The notes below the pieces were generated by a model, which saw only the letters and a program-made list of their open reading frames with translations, searched no databases and had not been told where the DNA came from. DNA of 64,000 nt. It comes from Microbulbifer sp. MKSA007. Lineage in GTDB: Bacteria > Pseudomonadota > Gammaproteobacteria > Pseudomonadales > Cellvibrionaceae. Location: assembly GCA_032615215.1 (NCBI GenBank), contig CP128433.1:4386501-4450500 (forward strand). The letters are read 5' to 3'. Both the position numbers and the translations under genes were made by a program. Below are positions 36,568 through 44,792 of the stretch, piece after piece. Positions within the stretch are counted from its first letter, which is position 1; the number at the start of each line of letters is the position of its first letter.

Positions 36568-39329
36568 TGGCAGTACAGGAATTTCTGAGCGCGCACCGCT
36601 CCTGCACTACCTGCCCCTATTGTGGTGTCGGTTGTGGGGTTTCGGTTAACAGGGAAGAGCGCGCAAATACTACAGCGATTACTGTTAGTGGCGATTCCCA
36701 GCACCCTTCAAATTTCGGCAAATTGTGCGTTAAAGGTTCTGCGCTCGGCGAAACGCTGGGCGAACACGGCCGTCTCCTGCACCCTCGCCTGCGCGGAAAA
36801 GATTGTGACTGGGATACTGCGCTCTCTTATATGGCCGATGCCTTTAAGCAGACAATTCGCGACCATGGCCCTGACTCTGTAGCTTTTTATCTGTCCGGTC
36901 AGCTTCTCACCGAAGACTACTATGTGGCCAACAAGTTAATGAAGGGATTTATTGGCTCTGCCAATATTGATACCAATTCCCGACTTTGTATGGCCTCTGC
37001 GGTGGTGGGATATAAACGCGCATTTGGTGCCGATGCGGTACCCTGTTCCTATGAGGATCTGGAACAGGCTGAACTTATCGTGCTTATCGGTTCCAATGCA
37101 GCCTGGACACATCCGATCTTATTCCAGCGAATGCAGGCAGGTGCTGCAAAGCTTGTCGTTATCGACCCCCGTGGCAGCGCTACCAGTGAAATGGCAGATC
37201 TTCACCTGGCAATTAAACCCGGCACTGATGCGGCACTATTCAATGGACTACTGCGTTTTCTCAGCCGGCACTATTATCTAGATACCGGCTACATAAAAAA
37301 TCATACACAGGGATTTGCCGATACCTTAGCTGCGGCTCAAGACTGGTCACCAGAATTAACTGCGGCCACCTGTGGCATATCTATCGAAAAACTATTGGAA
37401 TTTTTTCAGGCATTTGCAGCAACAGAAAAGACCATTAGTTTTTATTCCATGGGAATCAATCAGTCCAGCAGCGGCACTGATAAAAACAACGCAATCATAA
37501 ACTGCCATTTAGCCACCGGACGCGTGGGCAAAATTGGTGCAGGACCATTTTCTATTACCGGCCAACCCAACGCGATGGGTGGACGCGAGGTGGGCGGACT
37601 TGCCAATACCCTCGCCGCGCATATGGAGTTTAACGAGCAGGATATTGACCGGGTATCACGATTCTGGAATTCCGATCAAATTGCTACCAAGCCGGGAATG
37701 AAGGCTGTGGATATGTTCCGCGCGGTAGAAAGCGGAAAAATTAAAGCCATTTGGATTATGGCTACCAACCCCGCCGTCAGTATGCCCGAAGCCGATAGAG
37801 TCAAAGCCGCACTACAGAAATGCCCGTTGGTTATTGTCTCCGACTGCATTGCCAATACCGATACCGCTCGCTGTGCCGATTTGCTACTTCCCGCAACGGG
37901 CTGGGGAGAAAAAAACGGCACTGTCACCAATGCAGAACGACGTATCTCTCGGCAACGTGGATTTTTATCCCCAGCGGGAGAAGCTCGCCACGACTGGCAA
38001 GCCCTGTGCGGACTGGCCCAACATCTGGGTTATGGAGATCAGTTTAATTATTCACACCCCGCCGATATTTTTCGTGAGCACGCCCAGCTTTCCGGCTTCG
38101 AAAACCACGGCTCCAGGGCTTTTGATATCTCCGCACTCGCCAATATCAATCGCAGTGAATACGATGCACTGGCCCCGGTACAGTGGCCGGTCAACCAGGA
38201 GCATCCAGCCGGGTGCAAACGCTTATTCACCAGTGGACAGTTTTTTACCCCGGACAAACGTGCTCGCTTTATCCCCATAGCGCCGCAGCCTCCGGAACAG
38301 CAGATCAGTGGCGAGTATCCTATATGGCTCAATACCGGCCGTATGCGCGACCAGTGGCATACCATGACCCGAACCGGGCGGGTAAGAAAATTACTCGATC
38401 ACAGCGAACTGCCGGAAATACAAATAAACCCCAAGGATGCCGCTCGCTTCCAGGTTAAAGATGGGGAATTAGTTCGGTTAAACAGCGCCTCATCTAAAAT
38501 GGTCGGCCGCGCCGCTCTCAACGGCGGGCAAAAAAGAGGGGAGATCTTTGCCCCCATTCACTGGAGTGAAACCTTCTCACAGGATTCCAAGCCCAGTGCC
38601 CTGGCGGACTCCAGTATTGATCCCTATTCCGGTCAACCTGAATTCAAACAGGTTCCCGTCAATGTCAGTCCCCTGGCAGCTGAATACTTTGCCACAATGA
38701 TCTGTGCCGAAGAGACTGCCGATAGAGTATGGGATTGGTTACAGCAGTCCAACGACAGCAGTATCCTGCACTGGTATCGAGTCCCCTTGGAAAATGGCTT
38801 TCGCTATGAAATTGCCGCGAACCAACTTATCCACGGGCGGGATCTGGCATCCAAGATAATGAACGACCAGCCCCAATTGTTCTGGCAGGAATTGGTTACC
38901 TCTAAAAGTCAGCGCTGGATCGCCTACGATAATAGCTTAAAGCTGCTGATTTTCTCTGGTAGAAACTGGCACCAATTACCCAGCCGACAGCACCTGGAAA
39001 ACTACCTGGCCACTCCCCTGCCTGAATCACCAGGGCAACTGCTTCATCCCATAAAGCCCGGTGTGAAGATGATTTGTACCTGCCTCCAGGTTTCCCGGCC
39101 ACAGATAGAGGAGGCCATCGCCCAAGGCATTAACACCGTCGAAGCACTGGGAGAAACCCTTGGCTGCGGTACCAGCTGCGGTTCCTGCAAACCAGAAATT
39201 TCCAGCATTATTCGCACAGTTAACGCCTCTGAAGACACATCCATGGAGTCAACTCCGGTAAAGCAAGATCCGGTAGAAATAAGCAGTAATGCCCGAATAA
39301 ATATGGTTCAGGAATTTATTCCGCAGTAA
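36567..39329 (+). CDS. Assimilatory nitrate reductase, molybdopterin catalytic subunit with C-terminal [2Fe-2S] domain
   Basis: This 920-residue enzyme reduces nitrate to nitrite in the cytoplasm. The N-terminal [4Fe-4S] motif is TCPYCGVGCGVSV followed by FGKLCVKGSALGETL. The Mo-bisMGD domain has NTDTARCADLLLPATGWGEK and GRMRDQWHTMTRTG near the start of the molydopterin-dinucleotide-binding domain. A BFD-like [2Fe-2S] module near residue 840 (CTCLQVSRPQIEEAIAQG, then CGTSCGSCKPEI) is the electron-entry site typical of the NasC/NasA-type enzymes of gammaproteobacteria. It is the last gene of the cluster and is followed by a stem-loop at 39359-39394. Published symbols vary (nasA, nasC, narB), so I leave it blank. 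Confidence 0.94.
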   Translation: MAVQEFLSAHRSCTTCPYCGVGCGVSVNREERANTTAITVSGDSQHPSNFGKLCVKGSALGETLGEHGRLLHPRLRGKDCDWDTALSYMADAFKQTIRDHGPDSVAFYLSGQLLTEDYYVANKLMKGFIGSANIDTNSRLCMASAVVGYKRAFGADAVPCSYEDLEQAELIVLIGSNAAWTHPILFQRMQAGAAKLVVIDPRGSATSEMADLHLAIKPGTDAALFNGLLRFLSRHYYLDTGYIKNHTQGFADTLAAAQDWSPELTAATCGISIEKLLEFFQAFAATEKTISFYSMGINQSSSGTDKNNAIINCHLATGRVGKIGAGPFSITGQPNAMGGREVGGLANTLAAHMEFNEQDIDRVSRFWNSDQIATKPGMKAVDMFRAVESGKIKAIWIMATNPAVSMPEADRVKAALQKCPLVIVSDCIANTDTARCADLLLPATGWGEKNGTVTNAERRISRQRGFLSPAGEARHDWQALCGLAQHLGYGDQFNYSHPADIFREHAQLSGFENHGSRAFDISALANINRSEYDALAPVQWPVNQEHPAGCKRLFTSGQFFTPDKRARFIPIAPQPPEQQISGEYPIWLNTGRMRDQWHTMTRTGRVRKLLDHSELPEIQINPKDAARFQVKDGELVRLNSASSKMVGRAALNGGQKRGEIFAPIHWSETFSQDSKPSALADSSIDPYSGQPEFKQVPVNVSPLAAEYFATMICAEETADRVWDWLQQSNDSSILHWYRVPLENGFRYEIAANQLIHGRDLASKIMNDQPQLFWQELVTSKSQRWIAYDNSLKLLIFSGRNWHQLPSRQHLENYLATPLPESPGQLLHPIKPGVKMICTCLQVSRPQIEEAIAQGINTVEALGETLGCGTSCGSCKPEISSIIRTVNASEDTSMESTPVKQDPVEISSNARINMVQEFIPQ

Positions 39330-39358
39330 GGTTTTAAATTCCCCCATGAATAAAAGAA

Positions 39359-39394
39359 CCTCTGCCCGCAAGTGACCAACCTTGACGGCAGAGG
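39359..39394. terminator. Stem-loop between the convergent nitrate reductase and LysR genes
   Basis: CCTCTGCC (39359-39366) pairs perfectly with GGCAGAGG (39387-39394) across a 20-base loop. There is no strong T-run, so termination is probable but not certain. Confidence 0.55.
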
Positions 39395-39397
39395 CCT

Positions 39398-40357
39398 CTA
39401 CCGAGCTATTGAGAACCTTCCGGGACAATCAACCGCTTCTGCAGCTAGCTTTTGCGTTAAATCGCGAGGATGGCAAGCAGCAAGCTGGGTATCACTATCG
39501 GCCAAATAATCAATCAGTTTCTGTATAGGACCTTCGGAGACTCCGTTTGAAGGCCTAACTGCATAGGCGGGTAAATTCGGAAGCGGCCAGTCTGGCAATA
39601 ACTCTTGTACATCATCCTGTGCGCTTATTAAAAATCGAGGTGGTGCCGATAGTCCCAGGCCGCAGCTCGTCAGTCGATAAGCCGCTTCAACGCTGTCGAC
39701 AGTCGCTACCGGGGTGTAGCTAACTTCATATTCGCCCTGCTGCCGATGTAGAAATTGCCTGTGATTGGGCCGCATTGTCAGCCCAATCCAGGGCCAGACT
39801 GCAAGGTCGCGAGGATGACCCGGAAAACCATAGCGATCCAGCATATCGCCACTGGCAATTAACACCCGCTCTAATTCAAATATCTTACGCGCTTTCAAAT
39901 TGCTGTCAGGCATATTACCCAGGCGAATTGCCAAGTCAAAACCACCGCCAATTACATCCTCGTGCTGGTCGCTGCATTGAAGTTGTAAATGAATACCCAG
40001 ATCCCGCCGGACAAAGCCCACTATTTTGCTCAGCAAGCGGCTGTGGATCAAAACGGCGGGGATTGCAATTTTAAGCCGACTGATACTGCATTCCTCTCGC
40101 GCTTTGTATTCTCCGAGACCATCGGCGTACAAATCCAATATATTCTGTGCCGTTTTATAAATCTTTTCCCCATCTTCGGTCAGGGACAACTTGCGGGTAT
40201 TGCGATACAAGAGCGCAACGCCAAGACTTTCCTCCAACCTCGCCACATAGGAACTAACGCTGGCGACAGAAATATCCAGTTCCGAAGAAGCGCCTCTAAA
40301 AGAGCCGCTTTCCACAACCTTGGCAAACACCAGTAAATAGCGAATATCCTTTAGCAC
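39398..40357 (-). CDS. LysR-family transcriptional regulator
   Basis: This 319-residue protein has the LysR N-terminal winged helix (YLLVFAKVVESGSFRGASSE; SVSSYVARLEESLGVALLYR) and a C-terminal effector domain resembling the AaeR/DmlR group. It is convergent to the nitrate reductase gene and divergent from the LysE-family exporter at 40733, with a repeat-rich 375-base region between. LysR proteins often control the divergent neighbour, so the exporter is the first target to consider; nothing here identifies the inducer. The last ~30 residues are not conserved-looking. Confidence 0.88.
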   Translation of the reverse strand: MLKDIRYLLVFAKVVESGSFRGASSELDISVASVSSYVARLEESLGVALLYRNTRKLSLTEDGEKIYKTAQNILDLYADGLGEYKAREECSISRLKIAIPAVLIHSRLLSKIVGFVRRDLGIHLQLQCSDQHEDVIGGGFDLAIRLGNMPDSNLKARKIFELERVLIASGDMLDRYGFPGHPRDLAVWPWIGLTMRPNHRQFLHRQQGEYEVSYTPVATVDSVEAAYRLTSCGLGLSAPPRFLISAQDDVQELLPDWPLPNLPAYAVRPSNGVSEGPIQKLIDYLADSDTQLAACHPRDLTQKLAAEAVDCPGRFSIAR

Positions 40358-40403
40358 AATAGCAACTCCCTATGAATTCTCTAAAGATACTTCTGGGTCA
40401 GCA

Positions 40404-40480
40404 GGAAAGAATACACCGCTCTTGCGAAGATCTGTGAATATATTGCTGTTAGCACGTAATCGGCACCCAGTCTCATGCAG
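40404..40480 (+). repeat. Degenerate first copy of a GGAAAGAATACAC repeat
   Basis: This ~77-base stretch starts GGAAAGAATACACCGC and contains GTGAATATATTGCTGTTAGC and TAATCGGCACCCA. It aligns with the start of the better-preserved copy about 110 bases downstream (GGAAAGAATACACTGC, GTGAATACATCCCTGTAAGC, TAATCGGCATCCA) at roughly three quarters identity by eye. It lacks the matching inverted end seen in the second copy. Confidence 0.65.
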
Positions 40481-40510
40481 CACACTCTTCCATACTTACT
40501 ACTGGGGTGG

Positions 40511-40616
40511 AAGGAAAGAATACACTGCACTCGAGACACGCAGTGAATACATCCCTGTAAGCTCCTAATCGGCATCCATGCCTCATAGGGTCCCAAGTGC
40601 AGTGTATTCTTTCCTT
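40511..40616. repeat. MITE-like element with 21-bp perfect inverted ends
   Basis: The first 21 bases (40511-40531, starting AAGGAAAGAATACAC) are the exact inverse of the last 21 (40596-40616, ending GTGTATTCTTTCCTT). The 64-base interior carries GTGAATACATCCCTGTAAGC and ATCGGCATCCATGCC. There is no coding capacity and no obvious target duplication. A shorter element with similar ends (AGGAAAGAATGC) lies at 63742-63820, so this looks like a dispersed family of non-autonomous or structural repeats. It lies in the LysR/LysE intergenic region. Confidence 0.8.
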
Positions 40617-40732
40617 CTCCATTTTTAGTAAGTAAATTTTTATAAACAATATATTTCAGTTTTAAGTATCTAATCATTTTCCTACCAGGCCATTAAAGTC
40701 TCCAAACAATTGATAACTGCTAGGAGCAGCGA

Positions 40733-41335
40733 ATGTCACTACTTCTTGCTATGTTTGGGTTTTCCCTGGCTATGTCCATTACACCGGGGCCGGTGAATAT
40801 GGTTATCATTTCCTCTGGGGTGAATTATGGATTTATCCGCACCTTGCCCTTTGTATCAGGAGCCACAATAGGCTTTACACTGTTACTTGCAGCTATAGGC
40901 CTTGGGCTCTATCAGGCAATAGAAATTTATCCCCAGTTACTACGATATGTTGCGATATCAGGATCAATTTATGTGGCCTTTATCGGCTACCAAACAGCGG
41001 CTGCACCTACTAATCATGCGGATATTGAGCAGTTACAGAAACCACGCTTTTACCAGGGGTTTTTATTGCAATGGCTCAATCCGAAGGCCTGGATCGCCTG
41101 CCTTTCTGGAGTGGCTATTTTCTCCAGCAGCGATAACCACAGCAATTTACTCTCATTCACCCTGATTTACTTTCTGGTTTGCTACATCTCATTAAGTATT
41201 TGGGCTATTGCCGGAGATCGGGCTCGCCTATTATTAGAGAGTCAATACCGGCGCAAAATATTTAACAGATCCATGGGGAGCCTTCTGATTATTTGCGCTA
41301 CCTACCTTCTCTATAGCCAGGCTTTTACAGATTAA
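40733..41335 (+). CDS. LysE/RhtB-family exporter
   Basis: This 200-residue membrane protein has six hydrophobic segments and the family opening AMFGFSLAMSITPGPVNMVI, followed by SGATIGFTLLLAAIGLG and GFLLQWLNPKAWIACLSG. LysE/RhtB proteins export amino acids or their derivatives. It is divergent from the LysR gene, which may control it. No substrate can be deduced. An 83-base gap separates it from the VOC gene on the same strand. Confidence 0.88.
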   Translation: MSLLLAMFGFSLAMSITPGPVNMVIISSGVNYGFIRTLPFVSGATIGFTLLLAAIGLGLYQAIEIYPQLLRYVAISGSIYVAFIGYQTAAAPTNHADIEQLQKPRFYQGFLLQWLNPKAWIACLSGVAIFSSSDNHSNLLSFTLIYFLVCYISLSIWAIAGDRARLLLESQYRRKIFNRSMGSLLIICATYLLYSQAFTD

Positions 41336-41418
41336 CTAAAAAATCTCTAACATTTAATTCACTCGACAACTACCTTGGGGTCCACCTAGTCTTAGTAAAA
41401 ACTAAGCTTGGGCAGCCT

Positions 41419-41832
41419 ATGATTAAGCTCCACCATATTGACCATATTGTATTGCGTGTCCAATCCCTAAAACCCATGCTCGACTTTTACCAAAATATTC
41501 TTGGATGCAGCATTGTGCGCCAACGGGACGATATTGGCCTCTACCAACTCCGCGCAGGCACTTGCATGATAGATTTAGTGCCAGTTGATAAAACTATAGG
41601 CCAGAGAGGGGGAGCAGCACCAGGAAAGGAAGGGCGGAACCTGGATCATTTTTGCTTCCGGGTTGAACCCTTTAATCCGGAGAGCATCCAGGCCTTTTTA
41701 GCGCAGGAACAGGTAAAGTTTTCGCCAGCAGAAGAGCGCTTTGGCGCCGATGGAATTGGCCTGTCAATTTACATCTCAGATCCCGAAGACAATGTGATTG
41801 AGCTGAAAGGGCCACCCACTGACAACAACTGA
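41419..41832 (+). CDS. VOC-superfamily (glyoxalase-like) protein
   Basis: This 137-residue protein is a single vicinal-oxygen-chelate module. HIDHIVLRVQSLKPMLDFYQ supplies the first metal-ligand His, LDHFCFRV the second His, and DPEDNVIELKGPP the C-terminal Glu ligand. It resembles the small VirB-type VOC group related to glyoxalase and fosfomycin-resistance proteins; the substrate is unknown. It is followed closely by the dienelactone-hydrolase-type gene and may be co-transcribed with it. Confidence 0.85.
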   Translation: MIKLHHIDHIVLRVQSLKPMLDFYQNILGCSIVRQRDDIGLYQLRAGTCMIDLVPVDKTIGQRGGAAPGKEGRNLDHFCFRVEPFNPESIQAFLAQEQVKFSPAEERFGADGIGLSIYISDPEDNVIELKGPPTDNN

Positions 41833-41912
41833 AGTTTGTGCCACGCTTGCGGAGTAGCCGGGCCCTTACCGGTTTCCCAACGACTCTTTCTCGATCAGCC
41901 AGGCGACTCACT

Positions 41913-42638
41913 ATGGAAGCGGAAGTAATTGACTACACCGTAAACGGGGATACTTTTTGCGGATATCTCGCATGGGATGAAAATATCAGTGACAAACGGC
42001 CGGGGGTTTTACTGGTACACGAATGGTGGGGGCACAATGCCTTTGTTCGCGAGCAGGCGGAGAAACTGGCCAACTGCGGCTACCTCGCTTTTGCAGTGGA
42101 TATGTTTGGCGCAGGCAAACAGACCGATGATCCACAAGAGGCACAACAGTTCAGGGATGAAGCCCTGAAGGACCCGGTGGTCCTTGAAGCGCGCTTCCGC
42201 ACAGCATTATCACTGCTCCAGCAGCGGCCCCAGGCAGACTCGGACCAGGTCGCAGCACAGGGCTATTGTTTTGGCGGCGGAGTCGTACTCGCTATGGCTC
42301 GAGTCGGCGTGGACTTGCGCGGCGTAGTCAGTTACCACGGGGCACTGGCAAGAAGTACGCCCGCACAAAACAAACCTATTAATGCTGAAATACAGGTCTA
42401 CACCGGCGGCGCCGATGTGATGGTTCCACCGGACCAGGTCGGCCAGTTTGTTACTGAGATGCAGGAATCCAAAGCCAAATTAACTCTGGTCAGTTACCCG
42501 GGGGTTCTACATGGATTTACCAACCCCTGTGCAACAGACCGGGGAGAAAAGTTCGGCCTGCCGCTGGCCTATAACCGTGAAGCCGCTGAGGACGCTTGGC
42601 GGGGAACACTGGCATTTTACGAGAAGATTTTCTCCTGA
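41913..42638 (+). CDS. Dienelactone hydrolase family protein
   Basis: This 241-residue alpha/beta hydrolase has the dienelactone hydrolase triad: Cys in AQGYCFGGGVVLAMARVG, Asp in YTGGADVMVPPDQV, and His in YPGVLHGFTNPCA. The oxyanion region VLLVHEWWGHNAFVREQA is also typical. I place the start at the ATG at 41913 (MEAEVIDYTV); the frame is open 75 bases upstream, but that sequence looks unrelated. It is probably cytosolic; the substrate is unknown, and many family members act on small esters or lactones. Confidence 0.88.
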   Translation: MEAEVIDYTVNGDTFCGYLAWDENISDKRPGVLLVHEWWGHNAFVREQAEKLANCGYLAFAVDMFGAGKQTDDPQEAQQFRDEALKDPVVLEARFRTALSLLQQRPQADSDQVAAQGYCFGGGVVLAMARVGVDLRGVVSYHGALARSTPAQNKPINAEIQVYTGGADVMVPPDQVGQFVTEMQESKAKLTLVSYPGVLHGFTNPCATDRGEKFGLPLAYNREAAEDAWRGTLAFYEKIFS

Positions 42639-42693
42639 AGTGAACGCCGGAAAACTGCTAGCAACCTTTTAGCTCGATAAAAGTACGCCTTGG

Positions 42694-42726
42694 GAGTTGG
42701 TAGCAGTACTCGTGTATTGCTACTAC
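42694..42726. terminator. Stem-loop between convergent hydrolase and soxR genes
   Basis: GTAGCA and TGCTAC arms around 42698-42724 form a short stem between two convergent genes, flanked by TTGG on one side and ACTTTCC on the other. It is a plausible but weak terminator. Confidence 0.4.
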
Positions 42727-42730
42727 TTTC

Positions 42731-43219
42731 CTACTCGGTCAAATCCAAATAGCGAGCTCCCCCTCCCTGCTCCGCAGCTTCATCCCCGGGATTCCGTAAA
42801 GGGCATTTCTGCATAGACAAACAACCACAGCCAATACATCCCTCAAGATCATCGCGCAACTTGGTTAACTGCTGGATACGCTGATCCAACTCTTCACGCC
42901 AGTGAGAAGAGAGTGATGACCAATCCCCCGCATTGGGCGTGCGTTTATTGGGAAGCTCCCCGAAAGCCTCGCGTATTTCCGACAGTGGAATCCCGGTGCT
43001 CTGGGCCACCTTGATAATGGCCACTCGGCGCAACACATCCCGCGAGTAACGCCTTTGATTTCCCGAGGTCCGCCAGCTGGCAATCAGGCCTTTGCTTTCA
43101 TAGAAATGCAGGGCGCTGACTGCCACGCCGCTGCGCTCGGCCACCTCGCCAACAGTCAGCTCCCGCTTGATTTGCTTTGACTTTACCGCTCCTTTTTCGG
43201 CCGATTCTTCAGCTGCCAT
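42731..43219 (-). CDS. soxR: SoxR, redox-sensing MerR-family activator
   Basis: This 162-residue MerR-family protein has the HTH (LTVGEVAERSGVAVSALHFYESKGLI), a dimerisation helix, and the [2Fe-2S]-binding cluster CIGCGCLSMQKCPL, whose C-x2-C-x-C-x5-C spacing is diagnostic of SoxR. It senses redox-cycling compounds or superoxide and activates target promoters by distorting a long spacer. The ATG at 43219 is preferred over a TTG 15 bases upstream. Just beyond its start lies a SoxR-type promoter (43238-43268) pointing right towards a small ORF and an MFS exporter. Confidence 0.94.
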   Translation of the reverse strand: MAAEESAEKGAVKSKQIKRELTVGEVAERSGVAVSALHFYESKGLIASWRTSGNQRRYSRDVLRRVAIIKVAQSTGIPLSEIREAFGELPNKRTPNAGDWSSLSSHWREELDQRIQQLTKLRDDLEGCIGCGCLSMQKCPLRNPGDEAAEQGGGARYLDLTE

Positions 43220-43237
43220 AAAAATGCCCACCAACCA

Positions 43238-43268
43238 TTGACCTAAACATTAGTTGAGGTTTTACACT
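43238..43268 (+). promoter_or_regulatory. SoxR-type promoter with 19-bp spacer
   Basis: TTGACC (-35, 43238-43243) and TACACT (-10, 43263-43268) are separated by 19 bases, the elongated spacing typical of MerR-family-activated promoters. Inside it lies CCTAAACATTAGTTGAGG, a good match to the E. coli SoxR box (CCTCAAGTTAACTTGAGG). It should be induced by oxidised SoxR and drive the small ORF at 43304 and the MFS gene. Confidence 0.75.
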
Positions 43269-43303
43269 GCTGCGCAACCTAATGCAAGCGAGGGAGAAAA
43301 GTG

Positions 43304-43459
43304 ATGGAAAAGCACCAAGCAAACGGCGTTGCGCAACCAGTCGGTCAAGCCAACCCAAACCTGTTCTTACTACTAGTGGCAGCTGCAAGCCTGAACCCCA
43401 AATTTGCTACTGAAATACGCGAGTCTGGAGATACCGCGAAGAGAAACCCAGGGACCTAG
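43304..43459 (+). CDS. Small ORF, 51 codons, downstream of the SoxR promoter
   Basis: The ATG at 43304 follows a strong AGGGAG site with good spacing and opens a 51-codon frame ending in TAG 18 bases before the MFS gene. The peptide begins MEKHQANGVAQPVGQANPN, has a short hydrophobic stretch (LFLLLVAAASL) and a charged C-terminus. I recognise no family. Its position at the head of a likely SoxR-controlled transcript suggests a redox-induced small protein or a translated leader that couples to the exporter. Confidence 0.5.
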   Translation: MEKHQANGVAQPVGQANPNLFLLLVAAASLNPKFATEIRESGDTAKRNPGT

Positions 43460-43477
43460 AAGCAGCGACTAATAATC

Positions 43478-44737
43478 ATGAAGCACACGACCAGCGGGAT
43501 ACCGTCTCAGAGCCGTATCACATTACTGTGCTTGGCAGCACTCACTATCATGTCGGGGGCCACTGTAGCCCCGTCACTACCTGCACTGCAGCAGTATTTC
43601 TCAGGGACACCCAATAGTGATTTGTGGAGCCGACTGGTAGTGACCCTGCCCGCTTTGAGCATCGCCCTCTGCGCTCCATTAGCAGGCTGGATTGCTGATC
43701 GCCATGGCCGCCTGCAATTATTGAAAGCAGCCCTGGTACTCTATGGACTATCCGGTCTACTAGCCCTATTTCAGGATAGTCTCGCAGGTATCCTGACTAG
43801 CCGCTTACTATTGGGAGTTGCCGTGGCCGGAACAATGACCTCGGTAACAGCCCTGGTGGGGGATTATTTCAGCCGGGAGCAACGCCTAACTTATTTGAGC
43901 CAGCAGAGTACTTTTATCAGTATCGGTGGGGTCGTATTTCTAACCCTGGGCGGACTACTGGCCAGCTTACATTGGCGCGCCCCCTTCGCAATTTACTTGT
44001 TGGCCTTACTACTAGTTCCAGCAGTTAAAATTTTCCTTTGGGAGCCCATGCGAGTAAGGCCTTTCAAGCACAGAGACCCCAAAAAAGAAAAGCAGGATAA
44101 CCCGCTTGCATTTTATGCACTACTGGCGGCGGCAACTTTAAATAGCCTGGCTTTTACCCTGATTCCAACTCAGATCCCTTTTTACTTGCGCGAGATAGAA
44201 ATCTCCTCACCCAGCCTTATTGCTATGGCTATCGCCTCCAGTAATGTTATGGGAGCCATCGCCTCATTATTGATTTACCGGCGAGCCCGGAATCGACTGG
44301 GAGTGCTCGGCGTTTTTGTCGCAAGCTTTACTATTATGGCCGCCAGCTTTGGGCTGCTCGCCGGCGCTGAAAACCTGACGGAAATAGTTGCTTTTATTGC
44401 CCTCTACGGACTTGGAATGGGTACCCTGATACCACATATCTTTTCTACGGCTCTCGAATCTGCTCCGGAGTCAAAAAGAGGGAAAACTGCGGGATTTCTG
44501 ACGACTGGAATTTTTCTTGGGCAATTTATTTCGCCTTTCATCAGCCAGCCCTGGATTGATAAAATGGGATATTCCAGTGCATTCTCATCCATGGCTTTAA
44601 TTTTGATGTTCGCCGCCTCCAGCGCAGCTTTGATATACATCATTAAAATTAAAAAGAATTCTCATTGGCATATACTTCCGGGCTGGGATCGGGAAACTGA
44701 TCCGACAGGAAAGGTATTCCTCCTTTCTGCCCGATAA
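43478..44737 (+). CDS. MFS drug-exporter-like transporter
   Basis: This 419-residue protein has about 12 hydrophobic helices and the MFS motif GWIADRHGRLQLLKAALVLYG between helices 2 and 3, with MSGATVAPSLPALQQYF in helix 1, a pattern common to DHA1 drug:H+ antiporters. It starts 18 bases after a small ORF that itself follows a SoxR-type promoter, so redox-cycling compounds may induce it. The C-terminus is a short polar tail. The substrate is not predictable. Confidence 0.87.
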   Translation: MKHTTSGIPSQSRITLLCLAALTIMSGATVAPSLPALQQYFSGTPNSDLWSRLVVTLPALSIALCAPLAGWIADRHGRLQLLKAALVLYGLSGLLALFQDSLAGILTSRLLLGVAVAGTMTSVTALVGDYFSREQRLTYLSQQSTFISIGGVVFLTLGGLLASLHWRAPFAIYLLALLLVPAVKIFLWEPMRVRPFKHRDPKKEKQDNPLAFYALLAAATLNSLAFTLIPTQIPFYLREIEISSPSLIAMAIASSNVMGAIASLLIYRRARNRLGVLGVFVASFTIMAASFGLLAGAENLTEIVAFIALYGLGMGTLIPHIFSTALESAPESKRGKTAGFLTTGIFLGQFISPFISQPWIDKMGYSSAFSSMALILMFAASSAALIYIIKIKKNSHWHILPGWDRETDPTGKVFLLSAR

Positions 44738-44792
44738 ATCCACCTGACAACACACAGCCAAAGCCGTACGGTAATTTTGGCAAGGAGAAAAA

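Noticed and set aside
40381..40677. 98-codon leftward open frame upstream of the LysR gene
   Set aside because: It lies entirely over the inverted-repeat elements and has no plausible protein features.
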